From the NCBI RefSeq assembly GCF_008727925.1, contig NZ_VTWT01000001.1:124001-188000 (forward strand): a stretch of DNA of 64,000 nt. The letters are read 5' to 3'. Positions within the stretch are counted from its first letter, which is position 1; each line of letters opens with the position of its first letter. Below, in pieces: positions 37,401 to 46,142 of the stretch. The notes beneath the pieces were generated by a model. That model was given only the letters and a program-made list of their open reading frames with translations. It did no database searches and was not told the origin of the DNA. The translations under genes were made by a program, and so were the position numbers. This DNA comes from Adhaeribacter soli. Its GTDB lineage: Bacteria > Bacteroidota > Bacteroidia > Cytophagales > Hymenobacteraceae.

Positions 37401-38158
37401 AAGGGATGACCATGGAATTTGACCTGAGAAGAACCGGCAATATCGCCCTGACAGCCAGCTATACCCTTCAGTTTGCCAAAGGAACTGGTTCCAGTGCAAC
37501 CTCCGGCTATAACCTTGCCAGCCAGGGTATTCCAAACCTGAGAACGCCTATTCCGTTGGATTTCGATCAGCGCCACGGCTTTAAAGTAAACCTGGATTAC
37601 CGCTTCTTCGATGGGGAAGGCCCACTGTTATTCGACAAAACGATCTTCCAGAACACAGGTATCAACTTTACTGTATTTGCCGGCTCCGGAACGCCATATT
37701 CCCGTCAGGCAAATATCACCAACTACATCAACGCTATTGGCCGTCCGGTACTGGAAGGAACTATGAATGGATCCCGTTTACCAGCTAACTACCGCGCGGA
37801 CCTTCGGATCGATAAAGATTTCAAAATTGGTAAAACAGTTGTTAATGTAGTAGATGGCCAGACTCAGGAAAAATTTATTTCATCGCGCTACGTAAAATCG
37901 CTGAACGTATTTTTCCGGGTTGAAAACGTGTTCAACCGGATGAACGTGCTGAATGTTTATCGTTATACCGGATCTGCGGAAGACGATGGTTATCTGGCTT
38001 CCTACCAGGAAAAATTTGGTGAAGCAGCAAACCAGTCGCTCATGGATATTTATATGGTTCGGATGCTGAATGGCACCGGAGGCGAGGGCTTAGGCTCGAA
38101 CCCTACAAACTACTCCCTGCCGCGCCGCGCTGTTCTGGGTGTTAGCCTGACCTTCTAA
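34430..38158 (+). CDS. TonB-dependent receptor with carboxypeptidase-regulatory N-domain
   Basis: The 1242-residue outer-membrane protein has a signal peptide (MMRKLLLLFAFLGFTYGAALAQ), a carboxypeptidase-regulatory-like domain at about 24-110 (GKVLDKTNKEPIAFGAVV), and a plug domain from about 115 with ISLRGSRTAGTVYYVNG and ISGGQPAQYGDAAGGVINI. The remainder is the long beta barrel, closing at RAVLGVSLTF. It imports or moves a ligand with TonB-ExbBD energy; no tonB gene is near. There is no SusD gene; instead a T9SS-type secreted giant and a PorV/PorQ-like barrel follow (gaps 33 and 23 bases), so the three likely form one operon. Confidence 0.93.
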   Translation: MMRKLLLLFAFLGFTYGAALAQTGKLAGKVLDKTNKEPIAFGAVVLKLNGAQKAHGTTDIDGAYSITGLTPGSYSVEITYLGYNRQVINGVVVSVDKTTALNIDLSPSDKVLDELVVTTWREPIIGPEKVGQTLTSDQIKKIASVDVGTLASTAAGATSADAGRGISLRGSRTAGTVYYVNGVKQLVTPTLSPNSIAQMTVISGGQPAQYGDAAGGVINITTSSPSANFQGGIEGETSTFLDKYNNNRINFSLTGPIWTKRDASDSTKNRSILGFFLSGQYQNSKDDSPSAQGVYSLKDASRKRISDQPFLNDPQGGYSVAAQQITMADMEKGKVRENVGSQRFNINTSFDFQPKENIMITFGGLFNRSDRNMYVNSYSLFNAENNPQQIINNWNAYIRFQQFFRDAPGDSSSSAFKNAYYQIQADYSKYDRVIQNERLKDNVWRYGYIGKFNTQNQTFYQPVSMRVPDPNKPGDSITSNVLVDMGDYSTNLTFENSGDNPYLARYTEQVLAERNRLEDPVSNIFDLALSQGVLNGGDPNSVYSMYANRGSVYPLYALLNNDQFRLSALGSAELGKHTFKLGFEFEQRVETNYSIDGTSLWTYGRAFTFSDTELDLNNATPTYDETGKLIRLDYGTKAIANQSTFGKNLRNKLGLQPGQPINIDAISPEDLSVSMFSADELINPDIVNYQGYTYDGKRTTKRVSFEDFFSDPINRPQDAVRPIYAAAFIEDKFQIEDLTLRAGLRVDRYDANQKVLKDPYSLVDLMHAKDLRNLTFANGYNIPSNIGDDYVVYVDKNSQDFSRNSSTNFAVTGYRKGDTFYDVDGTATENTNKITENGAAYPLFDPALQGNPDTDYLKSRGLSVKAFKDYEPQIYVMPRLSFSFPISEDALFFAHYDILTQRPERNGTLPSDYYFLYGSIGSRNEINNPDLKLQKTIDYEVGFEQRLTQSSGLTISAFYKEMRDQVSYRRYVAAYPQDYVTFSNLDFGTVKGMTMEFDLRRTGNIALTASYTLQFAKGTGSSATSGYNLASQGIPNLRTPIPLDFDQRHGFKVNLDYRFFDGEGPLLFDKTIFQNTGINFTVFAGSGTPYSRQANITNYINAIGRPVLEGTMNGSRLPANYRADLRIDKDFKIGKTVVNVVDGQTQEKFISSRYVKSLNVFFRVENVFNRMNVLNVYRYTGSAEDDGYLASYQEKFGEAANQSLMDIYMVRMLNGTGGEGLGSNPTNYSLPRRAVLGVSLTF

Positions 38159-38191
38159 TTTATATATGTAACTTTTTTTACTAGAAATAAA

Positions 38192-41100
38192 ATGCTAAAC
38201 AAAAATCTATCTAGAACCCTTCTGGTGGCTTTGGGGCTTAGCTGCTCTCTGAGCGTTTCCGCCCGGGAAAACCTGGATAAAGGATCCCAGGCCGGCGGTA
38301 ACAAACCAGGAAAGGGGAATAAAGTGGCTGCGGGTTGCTTAAACAGCTCCTCGCAAGCCGTGCTGGATATTAACAACGTTCGGACAACCGTTCTGAACGG
38401 TGGCGATATGTGGTGGAACCTCTTCGATGCAAGATATGAGGTGCCGAAAGTAAATGACCCTGCCTTGCCGAAGAAGCATTCTATCTTCGCCGGTTCGGTA
38501 TGGCTTGGTGGCAGAGACGCACAGGATAACTTATACGTGGCTGCCCAGACCTACCGCCAGAGACAGCAGGTAGGTTACTGGCCAGGTCCGCTGGATTTGG
38601 CTGCAGGAGGAACGATCAGTAAAGAAGATTGTGCTACTTGGAACTATCATGCCAAAATCGATCAGGCGGTAATTGAAAAATTCAAAACTGATTTCAGAAA
38701 CGGCGTATTCCAGGGCAAGATCGAATTAATGCCGAAAGCTATTAAAGAATGGCCGGCGAAGAATAACCAGCACATGCCTGTTCGTACGAACATGAATTTT
38801 GACTTGGCGCCATTCGAGGACATTAATGGCGACGGAGATTATAATCCGTTGGATGGCGATTACCCTAAGTTTACCGGCGACCAGGGAATCTGGTGGGTAA
38901 TGAACGATGCGGGTAACGTAAAAGAGCCTTTCACCAAGCCAATCGGTCTGGAGCTGCAGGTACTTGCATTTGCTTTCCAAACCAACGACCTGATCAACAA
39001 CATGACCTTTTACAAGCAGAAGCTTACAAATAAAGGTTCTGTGGAATTGAAGGATACTTACATGGGCCAATGGGTAGACCCTGATCTGGGCTTCTACAAC
39101 GATGACTTTGTAGGTTGCGACGTAGGACGTGGATTAGGTATTTGCTATAACGGTGATAACGACGATGAAGGAGCCAATGGTTATGGCCTGAATCCGCCTG
39201 CTGTTGGCGTAGACTTCTTCCAGGGACCAATTGCCGACCCAGGCGATGGTATTGACAATGACCGTGACGGTACTATTGACGAAGCGGGTGAGACAATTAT
39301 TATGTCGAGCTTTATCTATTACAACAACGATGCTAACGCTACGAACGGTAACCCTGATAAAGCAAGCGATTATTACAACTACCTGCAGGCGATCTGGCGC
39401 GATGGTAAAATTATTACCCATGGCGGAGATGGAACAGACCAGGGAGGAACCCCTTACAAATTTATGTTCTCTGGAAGTACCGACCCGAAAGGATATGGTT
39501 TCAGTACTCCTGCTAACCCAATCCCGAACACACCTCCTTCCTTTGCCTGGACTGAAACGAATACAGTTGCCGGGACTAAGAAATCGAATACGCCGGCAGA
39601 CCGCCGCTTCCTGCAATCGGCAGGTCCGTTTACGCTGGGTAAAGGTGCTGTAAATGAATTGACCATCGGGGTTGTTTGGGCGCGTTCCAATGGCGGCGGC
39701 GCAACCGGTTCTTTTGGTTTGCTTACCTATGCCGACGACAGAGCACAAAAATTATTCGACAACGATTTTGTTTTACCGCAAGGTCCTGATGCTCCTGAGC
39801 TTGCTATTACTGAGTTAGATCAGCAATTGATCTTAACCTTAATTCCTAAAAAGATCATCCTTGCTAACGGTAATACGGTTAGTTCAGAGCAGTACGTGGA
39901 AGAAGACAAATCTCTGGCTTCAAATCCTCACGTTGCTGATCCCTTCTACAGATTTGAAGGTTATAAAGTTTACCAGCTGAAAGATGCAACAGTATCGGCA
40001 TCTGAAGTAGATGATATCGACCGTGCCCGTTTAGTGGCGCAGGCAGACATTAAAAATGGCGTTACCAACATTGTGAATTTTGTTTACGATGCGGATCTTG
40101 ACAGAACGGTACCAAAATTAAGAGTAAGAGGCGAAGACAAAGGTCTGTCTCATACTATTAATGTAACTACTGACTTGTTTGCAACCGGAAACGACCGGAT
40201 CATCAACTTTAAATCTTACCACTACCTGGTAGTAGCGTACGCTTACAACGGCGACCCTGCCAATACAGATGACAAGTACCTGGAAGGAAGAAGAGTTTCT
40301 CTCGGAACCGGAATTCCGCATAAAACGCAGCCTGAAAATTCAGGCACGGTTCTGACTGCAGCCTACGGCGCAAGCCCTGAAATAATCCGGATCTTTGGTA
40401 CCGGTAACGGTGGTAATATTCTCGAAATTTCTTCGCAGGATGAGCAGGATATCCTTGCTTCGAATCAGAAGCAATTGCTTCATTACCAGCCGGGAAATTC
40501 CCCTTTCAAGGTTAAAGTTTACGATCCGAAGATCATTACCGGTGGCGAGTTCACGGTAAAGCTATCCAGCCGGATTTCTTACAAGGCCTCCACTGTAACG
40601 AGTACCTCCAGGAAGCTTAAAAAAGGCGATCTGATTGAGAGCACAGGTGATTTTACCAAACCAGCTCCTTACAACACAGCCGAATTCAAGAAAGCGGTTT
40701 CTGCGCCTACGCAGATCCCAGGTAAGGCAATTGTAAGGAGGGTTCTGCCTCCGGTAATTCTCCGGGATACTGCCAATGGTGGTAGTGTAGATACCCTGTT
40801 TACCGTGGATGTTGAAATGCTGAACGACCACCTTAACGGCAGGTTCACTGCTGAAGTGGATCTTACTAAATTAGGTCCACTGACAGGTACCCCTCCAAGA
40901 CCATCGGAAGATCCGATTGGTTATGATGAGGAGCCAAGAACCTTTAGAGTTGCTTCCGGTTCTGGAAATGACTTTGCCGCAACTGCCAATCTTTACGTAC
41001 CGAATGATTTCTGGGCCATTACCTTGCCTGGTTTGAACGCGCCTGTTTATGGAGAACGTCCGATTTCAGAATTCAATGAGCAGATCCTTGTTAATCCGGA

Positions 41101-42520
41101 AACAAATAAGCCAATGGGGCTGGCGCTTGAATTTAGCCAGGCAAACAACCCGGGCTATCATATCCTGAACTCTCCGCTGAACGGAAGCCTTCCTTCCAGC
41201 GTGGTTTATTCGGGCAACAAATGGTTTGAAGGCGTTAAAGAGGTTCCAAACCCGGCTGACCCCCAAAAGCCTTACCAGTGGTTACTTCCAAAATCAACCT
41301 TTGGTTTTACAAGTGAAGTAGATGAAGTTGATCCGAACTATAACTATTACGAAGTAAATAATGGATCCTGGGCGCCGCTTGCAGTTACACAGATTGTATC
41401 TAAAGGCGGTCCAAATTTCAACCTTATTAACGTTACCCAACGGAAAATATTCAACCTGCCAAACGTGGATGTGGTGATTACCAGCGATAAATCCAAATGG
41501 ACCCGGGTAGCAGTACTTCAGGGAACGGCAAGCAAATCTAACTTTGCTTTATCTAAGGATGATACCGAAGTTTATTCTGTTGACAAAGATGGGAATGAAG
41601 ATAATACCATGTCGGATTATGACCCAAGCAAGCGTTCGGTTGGTATGGGCTGGTTCCCTGGTTATGCAATCGATCTGGACAGAGGGGTTCGTCTGAATAT
41701 GATGTTCGCTGAGTTTGGTCTGGTTGCAGGAGATAAGACCAATAAGCAGGATCCAGGACGAAACCTGAAATGGGATCCGACTGCTGATGCCGCTAAATCG
41801 TATGGTAAAGAATTTATTTATGTTACCAATACAGTTTACGACGAAGGTAAGCAATTAGGTTATTTACTGGATTCCTTAAAAGCGACCGTAACCAGAGATG
41901 CTTTTTATCAGAATTTCCTGGCGAACAATATCTTTAATAAGGTTACCTGGGTGGGTTATCCGCGGTTAGCCAAAGGCCAGCAACTGCTTTCCGGCGATGT
42001 TCGGGTGAAACTGCGCGTAAGCCGCCAGTTTACTTCCTTCAACATGGATGGTAAGTATAACGTTAATCCGGTTTACAATGCTTCCGGAGTGCTTACAGGA
42101 TCTACTCTTGTGCCATACACCGGCGTAAATACGAACCCGGAATATTTGTTCAATACCAATGGCCTGCTGCCACGGGTTGCCCAACAAAACACGGCTAAGG
42201 ATGCGCTTGCCATGATCCGCGTAGTGCCTAACCCATATTATGCTTCGTCGCAATACGAACAGCGTCAGCTGGACAATATTGTAAAGATTACCAACCTGCC
42301 GAGAAAATGTAAGGTCAGCATTTACACCATAAATGGAACCCTGATCAGAACATTTAACAAAGATGATTCTAAGACATTCCTTGACTGGAACCTGAAGAAT
42401 GAATTCAATCTGCCAATTTCTTCCGGAGTTTACATAGTACACGTAGATGCCGGAAATATTGGAAGCAAAGTGGTGAAATGGTTTGGTATCATGAGACCTG
42501 CTGACTTAGAGTCGTTTTAA
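38192..42520 (+). CDS. Giant secreted surface protein with T9SS-type C-terminal domain
   Basis: The 1442-residue protein has a signal peptide (MLNKNLSRTLLVALGLSCSLSVSA). A conserved N-terminal module (about 60-135) carries NNVRTTVLNGGDMWW and SIFAGSVWLGG. Two Asp-rich calcium loops are seen: INGDGDYNPLDGDY (211-224) and DGIDNDRDGTIDE (352-364). The last 95 residues, from VPNPYYASSQ through KVSIYTINGTLIRTF to SSGVYIVHVD, have the shape of a type A C-terminal sorting domain for type IX secretion, though it ends with an unusual tail (MRPADLESF). So it should cross the outer membrane and be anchored or released. Function unknown. Confidence 0.85.
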   Translation: MLNKNLSRTLLVALGLSCSLSVSARENLDKGSQAGGNKPGKGNKVAAGCLNSSSQAVLDINNVRTTVLNGGDMWWNLFDARYEVPKVNDPALPKKHSIFAGSVWLGGRDAQDNLYVAAQTYRQRQQVGYWPGPLDLAAGGTISKEDCATWNYHAKIDQAVIEKFKTDFRNGVFQGKIELMPKAIKEWPAKNNQHMPVRTNMNFDLAPFEDINGDGDYNPLDGDYPKFTGDQGIWWVMNDAGNVKEPFTKPIGLELQVLAFAFQTNDLINNMTFYKQKLTNKGSVELKDTYMGQWVDPDLGFYNDDFVGCDVGRGLGICYNGDNDDEGANGYGLNPPAVGVDFFQGPIADPGDGIDNDRDGTIDEAGETIIMSSFIYYNNDANATNGNPDKASDYYNYLQAIWRDGKIITHGGDGTDQGGTPYKFMFSGSTDPKGYGFSTPANPIPNTPPSFAWTETNTVAGTKKSNTPADRRFLQSAGPFTLGKGAVNELTIGVVWARSNGGGATGSFGLLTYADDRAQKLFDNDFVLPQGPDAPELAITELDQQLILTLIPKKIILANGNTVSSEQYVEEDKSLASNPHVADPFYRFEGYKVYQLKDATVSASEVDDIDRARLVAQADIKNGVTNIVNFVYDADLDRTVPKLRVRGEDKGLSHTINVTTDLFATGNDRIINFKSYHYLVVAYAYNGDPANTDDKYLEGRRVSLGTGIPHKTQPENSGTVLTAAYGASPEIIRIFGTGNGGNILEISSQDEQDILASNQKQLLHYQPGNSPFKVKVYDPKIITGGEFTVKLSSRISYKASTVTSTSRKLKKGDLIESTGDFTKPAPYNTAEFKKAVSAPTQIPGKAIVRRVLPPVILRDTANGGSVDTLFTVDVEMLNDHLNGRFTAEVDLTKLGPLTGTPPRPSEDPIGYDEEPRTFRVASGSGNDFAATANLYVPNDFWAITLPGLNAPVYGERPISEFNEQILVNPETNKPMGLALEFSQANNPGYHILNSPLNGSLPSSVVYSGNKWFEGVKEVPNPADPQKPYQWLLPKSTFGFTSEVDEVDPNYNYYEVNNGSWAPLAVTQIVSKGGPNFNLINVTQRKIFNLPNVDVVITSDKSKWTRVAVLQGTASKSNFALSKDDTEVYSVDKDGNEDNTMSDYDPSKRSVGMGWFPGYAIDLDRGVRLNMMFAEFGLVAGDKTNKQDPGRNLKWDPTADAAKSYGKEFIYVTNTVYDEGKQLGYLLDSLKATVTRDAFYQNFLANNIFNKVTWVGYPRLAKGQQLLSGDVRVKLRVSRQFTSFNMDGKYNVNPVYNASGVLTGSTLVPYTGVNTNPEYLFNTNGLLPRVAQQNTAKDALAMIRVVPNPYYASSQYEQRQLDNIVKITNLPRKCKVSIYTINGTLIRTFNKDDSKTFLDWNLKNEFNLPISSGVYIVHVDAGNIGSKVVKWFGIMRPADLESF

Positions 42521-42543
42521 CAATTTTGGTTTTGTATAAGAAA

Positions 42544-43602
42544 ATGAAGAAATCTATAGTATGTATGTTTTTTGCATCGTTACTGGCCGGCGCTTCTGCG
42601 CAGGCCGGTAACGATCAGAAAAAGGGGCAGGTAGGGGCGACGGAGCTTCAGATCAATCCCTGGGCCCGGAGTTCCGGTATGGCGAACGCCAATACTTCCC
42701 GCATAAGGGGAGTAGAATCCATGAACCAGAATATTGGTGGCTTATCTTTCGTAAAAGGAACAGAAATTCTTTTCTCCAGCACTAAATGGCTGAGTGGCTC
42801 GGATATCAATATCAATTCGTTTGGTATTGGTCAGCAACTTGGTGAAAGTGGCGGGGTAATGGGGCTTTCTGTAATGGCCATGGATATGGGCGATTTTAAG
42901 CAAACAACGGAAGATGCTCCTGATCAGGATATCAACTTCGGGGTGTCGATGATCAACTTAGGCTTATCCTATTCCAAAACGTTCTCCAACGCTATTCACG
43001 GCGGTATTACCGTTCGTGTAATTTCCGAATCTATTCCGGATGCTTCGGCTGTTGGCGTAGCTTTTGATGGCGGGGTGCAGTACACTACTTCTTTAGGAAA
43101 GGATTCTCTTGCTAAAGATAACCTGCATATTGGCGTAAGCTTACGCAATGTTGGCCCAGAAATGCAGTTTTCAGGAGATGGTCTGGCAGGACGTGGTACT
43201 ATGAATGGTCAGACGGTAAACCGTTCGATTAACGAGCGTTCAGAGTCTTTCGAATTGCCTGCCTTGCTTAATATCGGGGTGGCGTATGACATTAACCTGA
43301 GTGCTTTAAACAGATTAACGGTTGCCGCTAACTTTGTGTCTAATACCGCTTCTGACGACCAGATCCAGCTTGGTGCAGAATATGCTTTCAACGAAAAGTT
43401 CATGGTCCGTGGCGGTTTCGATTACCATAAAGGTATTTTCGGCGATGAGCGGGAAATGGCGCATACCGGCCCGACAGCAGGCGCTACCGTGCAGTTGCCT
43501 TTCGGGGAAGACAATACCCGGATTTTCGGTCTCGATTATTCATACCGGGCTTCTAACCCATGGGGTGGCTCACACAGCGTGGGAATTAAACTAGGCTTTT
43601 AG
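42544..43602 (+). CDS. PorV/PorQ-family outer-membrane protein
   Basis: I start at the ATG at 42544 (MKKSIVCMFFASLLAGASAQAG, a signal peptide); the frame runs to a TTG at 42526. The mature protein (352 total) matches the PorV/PorQ-like barrel family: near the N-terminus LQINPWARSSGMANANTS, then paired strands with GLSYSKTFSNAIHGG and LIxxxIPDASAVGVAFD-type segments, ending with SHSVGIKLGF. PorV-like proteins bring T9SS cargo to the attachment complex. Its place after the T9SS-type protein suggests it is a dedicated partner of that cargo. A strong hairpin follows. Confidence 0.82.
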   Translation: MKKSIVCMFFASLLAGASAQAGNDQKKGQVGATELQINPWARSSGMANANTSRIRGVESMNQNIGGLSFVKGTEILFSSTKWLSGSDININSFGIGQQLGESGGVMGLSVMAMDMGDFKQTTEDAPDQDINFGVSMINLGLSYSKTFSNAIHGGITVRVISESIPDASAVGVAFDGGVQYTTSLGKDSLAKDNLHIGVSLRNVGPEMQFSGDGLAGRGTMNGQTVNRSINERSESFELPALLNIGVAYDINLSALNRLTVAANFVSNTASDDQIQLGAEYAFNEKFMVRGGFDYHKGIFGDEREMAHTGPTAGATVQLPFGEDNTRIFGLDYSYRASNPWGGSHSVGIKLGF

Positions 43603-43614
43603 ACTAAATTTTAC

Positions 43615-43656
43615 TATCTTTACACAAGAGAACGGTTAGCGCATAACCGTTCTCTT
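43615..43656 (+). terminator. Hairpin between the triad and greA
   Basis: AAGAGAACGGTTA/TAACCGTTCTCTT (43626-43638, 43644-43656) is a perfect 13-bp stem followed by T-rich sequence. It probably terminates the upstream operon. A promoter-like TATCTTTA (43615-43622) overlaps its left flank, so the hairpin may instead be the start of the greA leader. Confidence 0.7.
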
Positions 43657-43697
43657 TGTTTTTTATTCATGATAACTCAGTAAACTTTTTAATGATA

Positions 43698-44171
43698 ATG
43701 GCAAATATTTCTTATTACACCGCGGAGGGTTTAGCAAAACTTAAAGAAGAGTTAGCTGAACTTAAGACAAAAGGAAGGTCTGAAGTTGCCAGGCAATTGG
43801 CGGAGGCCCGTGACAAAGGTGACTTAAGTGAAAATGCGGAATACGATGCGGCCAAAGATGCGCAGGGGCACCTGGAACTTAAAATTTCGAAGCTGGAAGA
43901 AATTGTGGGCAATGCGCGCCTGATCGATGATTCTAACCTGGACCTGAACAAGGCGCTTATTCTTTCTAAGGTGAAGATTAAGAACCTGAATAATAATATG
44001 GTGCTGGATTATACCCTGGTTTCGGAAGAAGAAGCAAACCTGGCGGCCGGAAAGATATCTGTGAAATCGCCGATCGGGAAGGGATTGCTGGGCAAGGAAG
44101 TAGGCGATATTGCCGAGATCAGCGTGCCGGCGGGTAAGTTAAAATTTGAGATCCTGGAAATTTCACGGTAA
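43698..44171 (+). CDS. greA: Transcription elongation factor GreA
   Basis: GreA stimulates RNA cleavage by backtracked RNA polymerase. I start at the second ATG, 43698 (MANISYYTAEGLAKLKEELAEL), which gives the usual 157 residues; the frame extends 14 codons upstream. The N-terminal coiled coil ends at the acidic tip DLSENAEYDAAKDAQG, and the C-terminal FKBP-like domain has SPIGKGLLGKEVGD. It precedes the HIT gene by six bases, probably in one operon. Confidence 0.96.
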   Translation: MANISYYTAEGLAKLKEELAELKTKGRSEVARQLAEARDKGDLSENAEYDAAKDAQGHLELKISKLEEIVGNARLIDDSNLDLNKALILSKVKIKNLNNNMVLDYTLVSEEEANLAAGKISVKSPIGKGLLGKEVGDIAEISVPAGKLKFEILEISR

Positions 44172-44177
44172 CTGCTT

Positions 44178-44570
44178 ATGGCTTCGGTATTCACGAAAAT
44201 TATTGACGGCATTATTCCCTCTTATAAAATTGCGGAGGATGATCGTTTCTATGCCTTTCTTGATATTAATCCCTTAACGGTAGGTCATACGCTGGTAATT
44301 CCCAAACAGGAAACCGACTATATTTTTGACCTGGAAGAAGATCTGTACGCGGATCTTCACCGGTTTTCCCATAAGATAGCGCAGGCTATTAAAAAGGTTA
44401 CGAACTGCAAAAGGGTAGGAGTAGCGGTTATTGGTTTTGAAGTGCCGCACGCGCACGTGCACCTGATCCCGATGAACCATATGGCGGAAATGAATTTTGC
44501 CAACCCGAAACTGAAACTGAAGCCGGAAGAATTCGAAGCTATTGCCGAAAAGATCCGGCAGGCGCTTTAA
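44178..44570 (+). CDS. HIT-family protein
   Basis: A histidine-triad nucleotide-binding protein of 130 residues: FTKIIDGIIPSYKI at the start, VGHTLVIPKQ, and the catalytic triad HAHVHLIPM near residue 92. It hydrolyses adenosine phosphoramidate-like or dinucleotide substrates (family knowledge; exact substrate unknown). It ends at 44570 with the ruvC stop at 44571 on the other strand, so the two convergent genes have no spacer. Confidence 0.92.
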   Translation: MASVFTKIIDGIIPSYKIAEDDRFYAFLDINPLTVGHTLVIPKQETDYIFDLEEDLYADLHRFSHKIAQAIKKVTNCKRVGVAVIGFEVPHAHVHLIPMNHMAEMNFANPKLKLKPEEFEAIAEKIRQAL

Positions 44571-45146
44571 TTACTTTTTAACGATCCGGCTCGGGTTGTC
44601 GGTAAGGAAGTTTTTCCAGGATTTGGTACCGGCCTGTCCGTTATTGCCTTTCTGATAGTGGTGGCACAAAGCTACCGCCAGGGCATCCGAAGCATCGAAA
44701 AGTTTCGGCATTTCCCCTAATTTCAGAATTTGAGCCAGCATATTGGATACCTGCTCTTTGGACGCGTTCCCGTTGCCGGTAATAGATTGCTTTACTTTCT
44801 TGGGAGCATATTCTACGTAAGGAATATCGCGCGATAAGGCAGCCGCAATGGCAACGCCCTGGGCGCGGCCGAGCTTCAGCATCGATTGAACGTTGCTGCC
44901 GTAGAAAGGGGCTTCGATGGCCATTTCATCCGGGAGGTATTCGGTTATGAGTTCCTGCATCCGGTCGAAGATGTTTTTTAGCTTTACGGCGTGGTTGGTG
45001 TGATTTTTCAGGTTGATGACGTCGAATTCAAGCACCTGGGTTTTGGAGCCTTTTACCACCAGGATGGCATAGCCCATAATGTTGGTGCCGGGGTCGATGC
45101 CCAGAATTATTTTTTCCGCAAGAACGAGGGGAGAAGGTTTTATCAT
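44571..45146 (-). CDS. ruvC: Holliday junction resolvase RuvC
   Basis: RuvC cleaves Holliday junctions with RuvAB. The acidic catalytic residues are visible: Asp18 (LGIDPGTNIMGYA), Glu78 (AIEAPFYGSN), Asp151 and Asp154 (DASDALAVALCHH). The 191 residues are slightly longer than the E. coli protein. It is divergent from the next gene with a spacer of only 27 bases and abuts the HIT gene end to end. Confidence 0.95.
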   Translation of the reverse strand: MIKPSPLVLAEKIILGIDPGTNIMGYAILVVKGSKTQVLEFDVINLKNHTNHAVKLKNIFDRMQELITEYLPDEMAIEAPFYGSNVQSMLKLGRAQGVAIAAALSRDIPYVEYAPKKVKQSITGNGNASKEQVSNMLAQILKLGEMPKLFDASDALAVALCHHYQKGNNGQAGTKSWKNFLTDNPSRIVKK

Positions 45147-45173
45147 AAGATTTACAAAATTACAAACAAAAAT

Positions 45174-46142
45174 TTGAATGTAGTTTTAAAAAGTAAAGGC
45201 TGGCTGGCGCTTAAATTTCTGATTTTTGCGCTGACCAGCTTTTATTTATATAAAGCGGTGCAAGGCCGTACCGATTTCTTTAACCTGCTTCAGGGCCAGA
45301 CTGGTTCCGGAACGTGGATCTTTGTGGGTCTGGCAGCCGGATTAATTCTGGTTAACTGGGCGCTGGAAGCCTGGAAATGGTGGCTGCTGGCGCAAAAGAT
45401 CGAACCTGTTTCCTATGCACGGGCTTTCCGTTCGGTAATGGTGGGGCTTACGTTAGGCTTTATTACCCCGAACCGGGTGGGCGATTATGCCGGTCGGATC
45501 CTGGAACTACGGAGCAAGAAACGGGTAAATGCCATAGGTGCTATTTTTCTGGGAAGGTTTGCTCAGTTGGTCATAACCCTGGTGGCGGGTAGCGCCGGTG
45601 GATTTTACCTGTTCTGGCATTTTTACCTGCCCGATTTCCCCTGGACCAAGATCGGGATCGGCTTGTTCCTGCTTTCCTGCAATTTATTCGGCCTGCTGTT
45701 TTTCTTCCGGGCTTCTTTAATTCTGGCCTTGCTGGCTTCTTTCCGGCCGGCCAGGCGCATAATCCCGTACCTGCGGGTACTTTCCCAATATACTTTTTCG
45801 GACCTGGGCTATACCCTTTTGCTAGCCTTTGCCAGGTATCTGGTTTTTGCCCTGCAGTTTGGGCTTCTTTTGCAGGCTTTCGGCATTCGGGTTCCTTTCT
45901 TTGATTTTTTCAGCTGTATTGCCAGTACTTTTTTGTTGAAGTCCATTGTGCCTTCGCTGAGCGCCATTACCGATATTGGCATGCGGGAAATTTCTGCCAT
46001 GCATTTTTTCAGCCTTTTTGGCCAGCCGGAAATTAACGTATTAGGCGCGAGCCTGAGCCTTTGGTTTATGAACATTGTGTTGCCAAGCGCCATCGGGCTG
46101 ATCTTTGTAGCGCGGCTTAAACGCAGAAAGGAAACCCGATGA
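45174..46142 (+). CDS. Flippase-like membrane protein (lysylphosphatidylglycerol synthase TM-domain family)
   Basis: This polytopic protein of 322 residues has about eight membrane helices and the family's mid-protein motif LGFITPNRVGDYAGR, seen in YbhN, AglD-like and MprF membrane domains. The start is a TTG at 45174 (NVVLKSKGWLALKF); the frame extends upstream but only through the antisense of ruvC, so I reject that. It probably moves a lipid or lipid-linked sugar across the inner membrane. Its stop overlaps the next gene's ATG (ATGA), so it is translationally coupled to a glycosyltransferase, consistent with glycolipid handling. Confidence 0.85.
   Translation: MNVVLKSKGWLALKFLIFALTSFYLYKAVQGRTDFFNLLQGQTGSGTWIFVGLAAGLILVNWALEAWKWWLLAQKIEPVSYARAFRSVMVGLTLGFITPNRVGDYAGRILELRSKKRVNAIGAIFLGRFAQLVITLVAGSAGGFYLFWHFYLPDFPWTKIGIGLFLLSCNLFGLLFFFRASLILALLASFRPARRIIPYLRVLSQYTFSDLGYTLLLAFARYLVFALQFGLLLQAFGIRVPFFDFFSCIASTFLLKSIVPSLSAITDIGMREISAMHFFSLFGQPEINVLGASLSLWFMNIVLPSAIGLIFVARLKRRKETR

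Noticed and set aside
44991-45173. Upstream extension of the flippase-like gene
   Set aside because: The added 61 residues are antisense to the ruvC N-terminus and unlike the family; TTG at 45174 gives the proper first helix.
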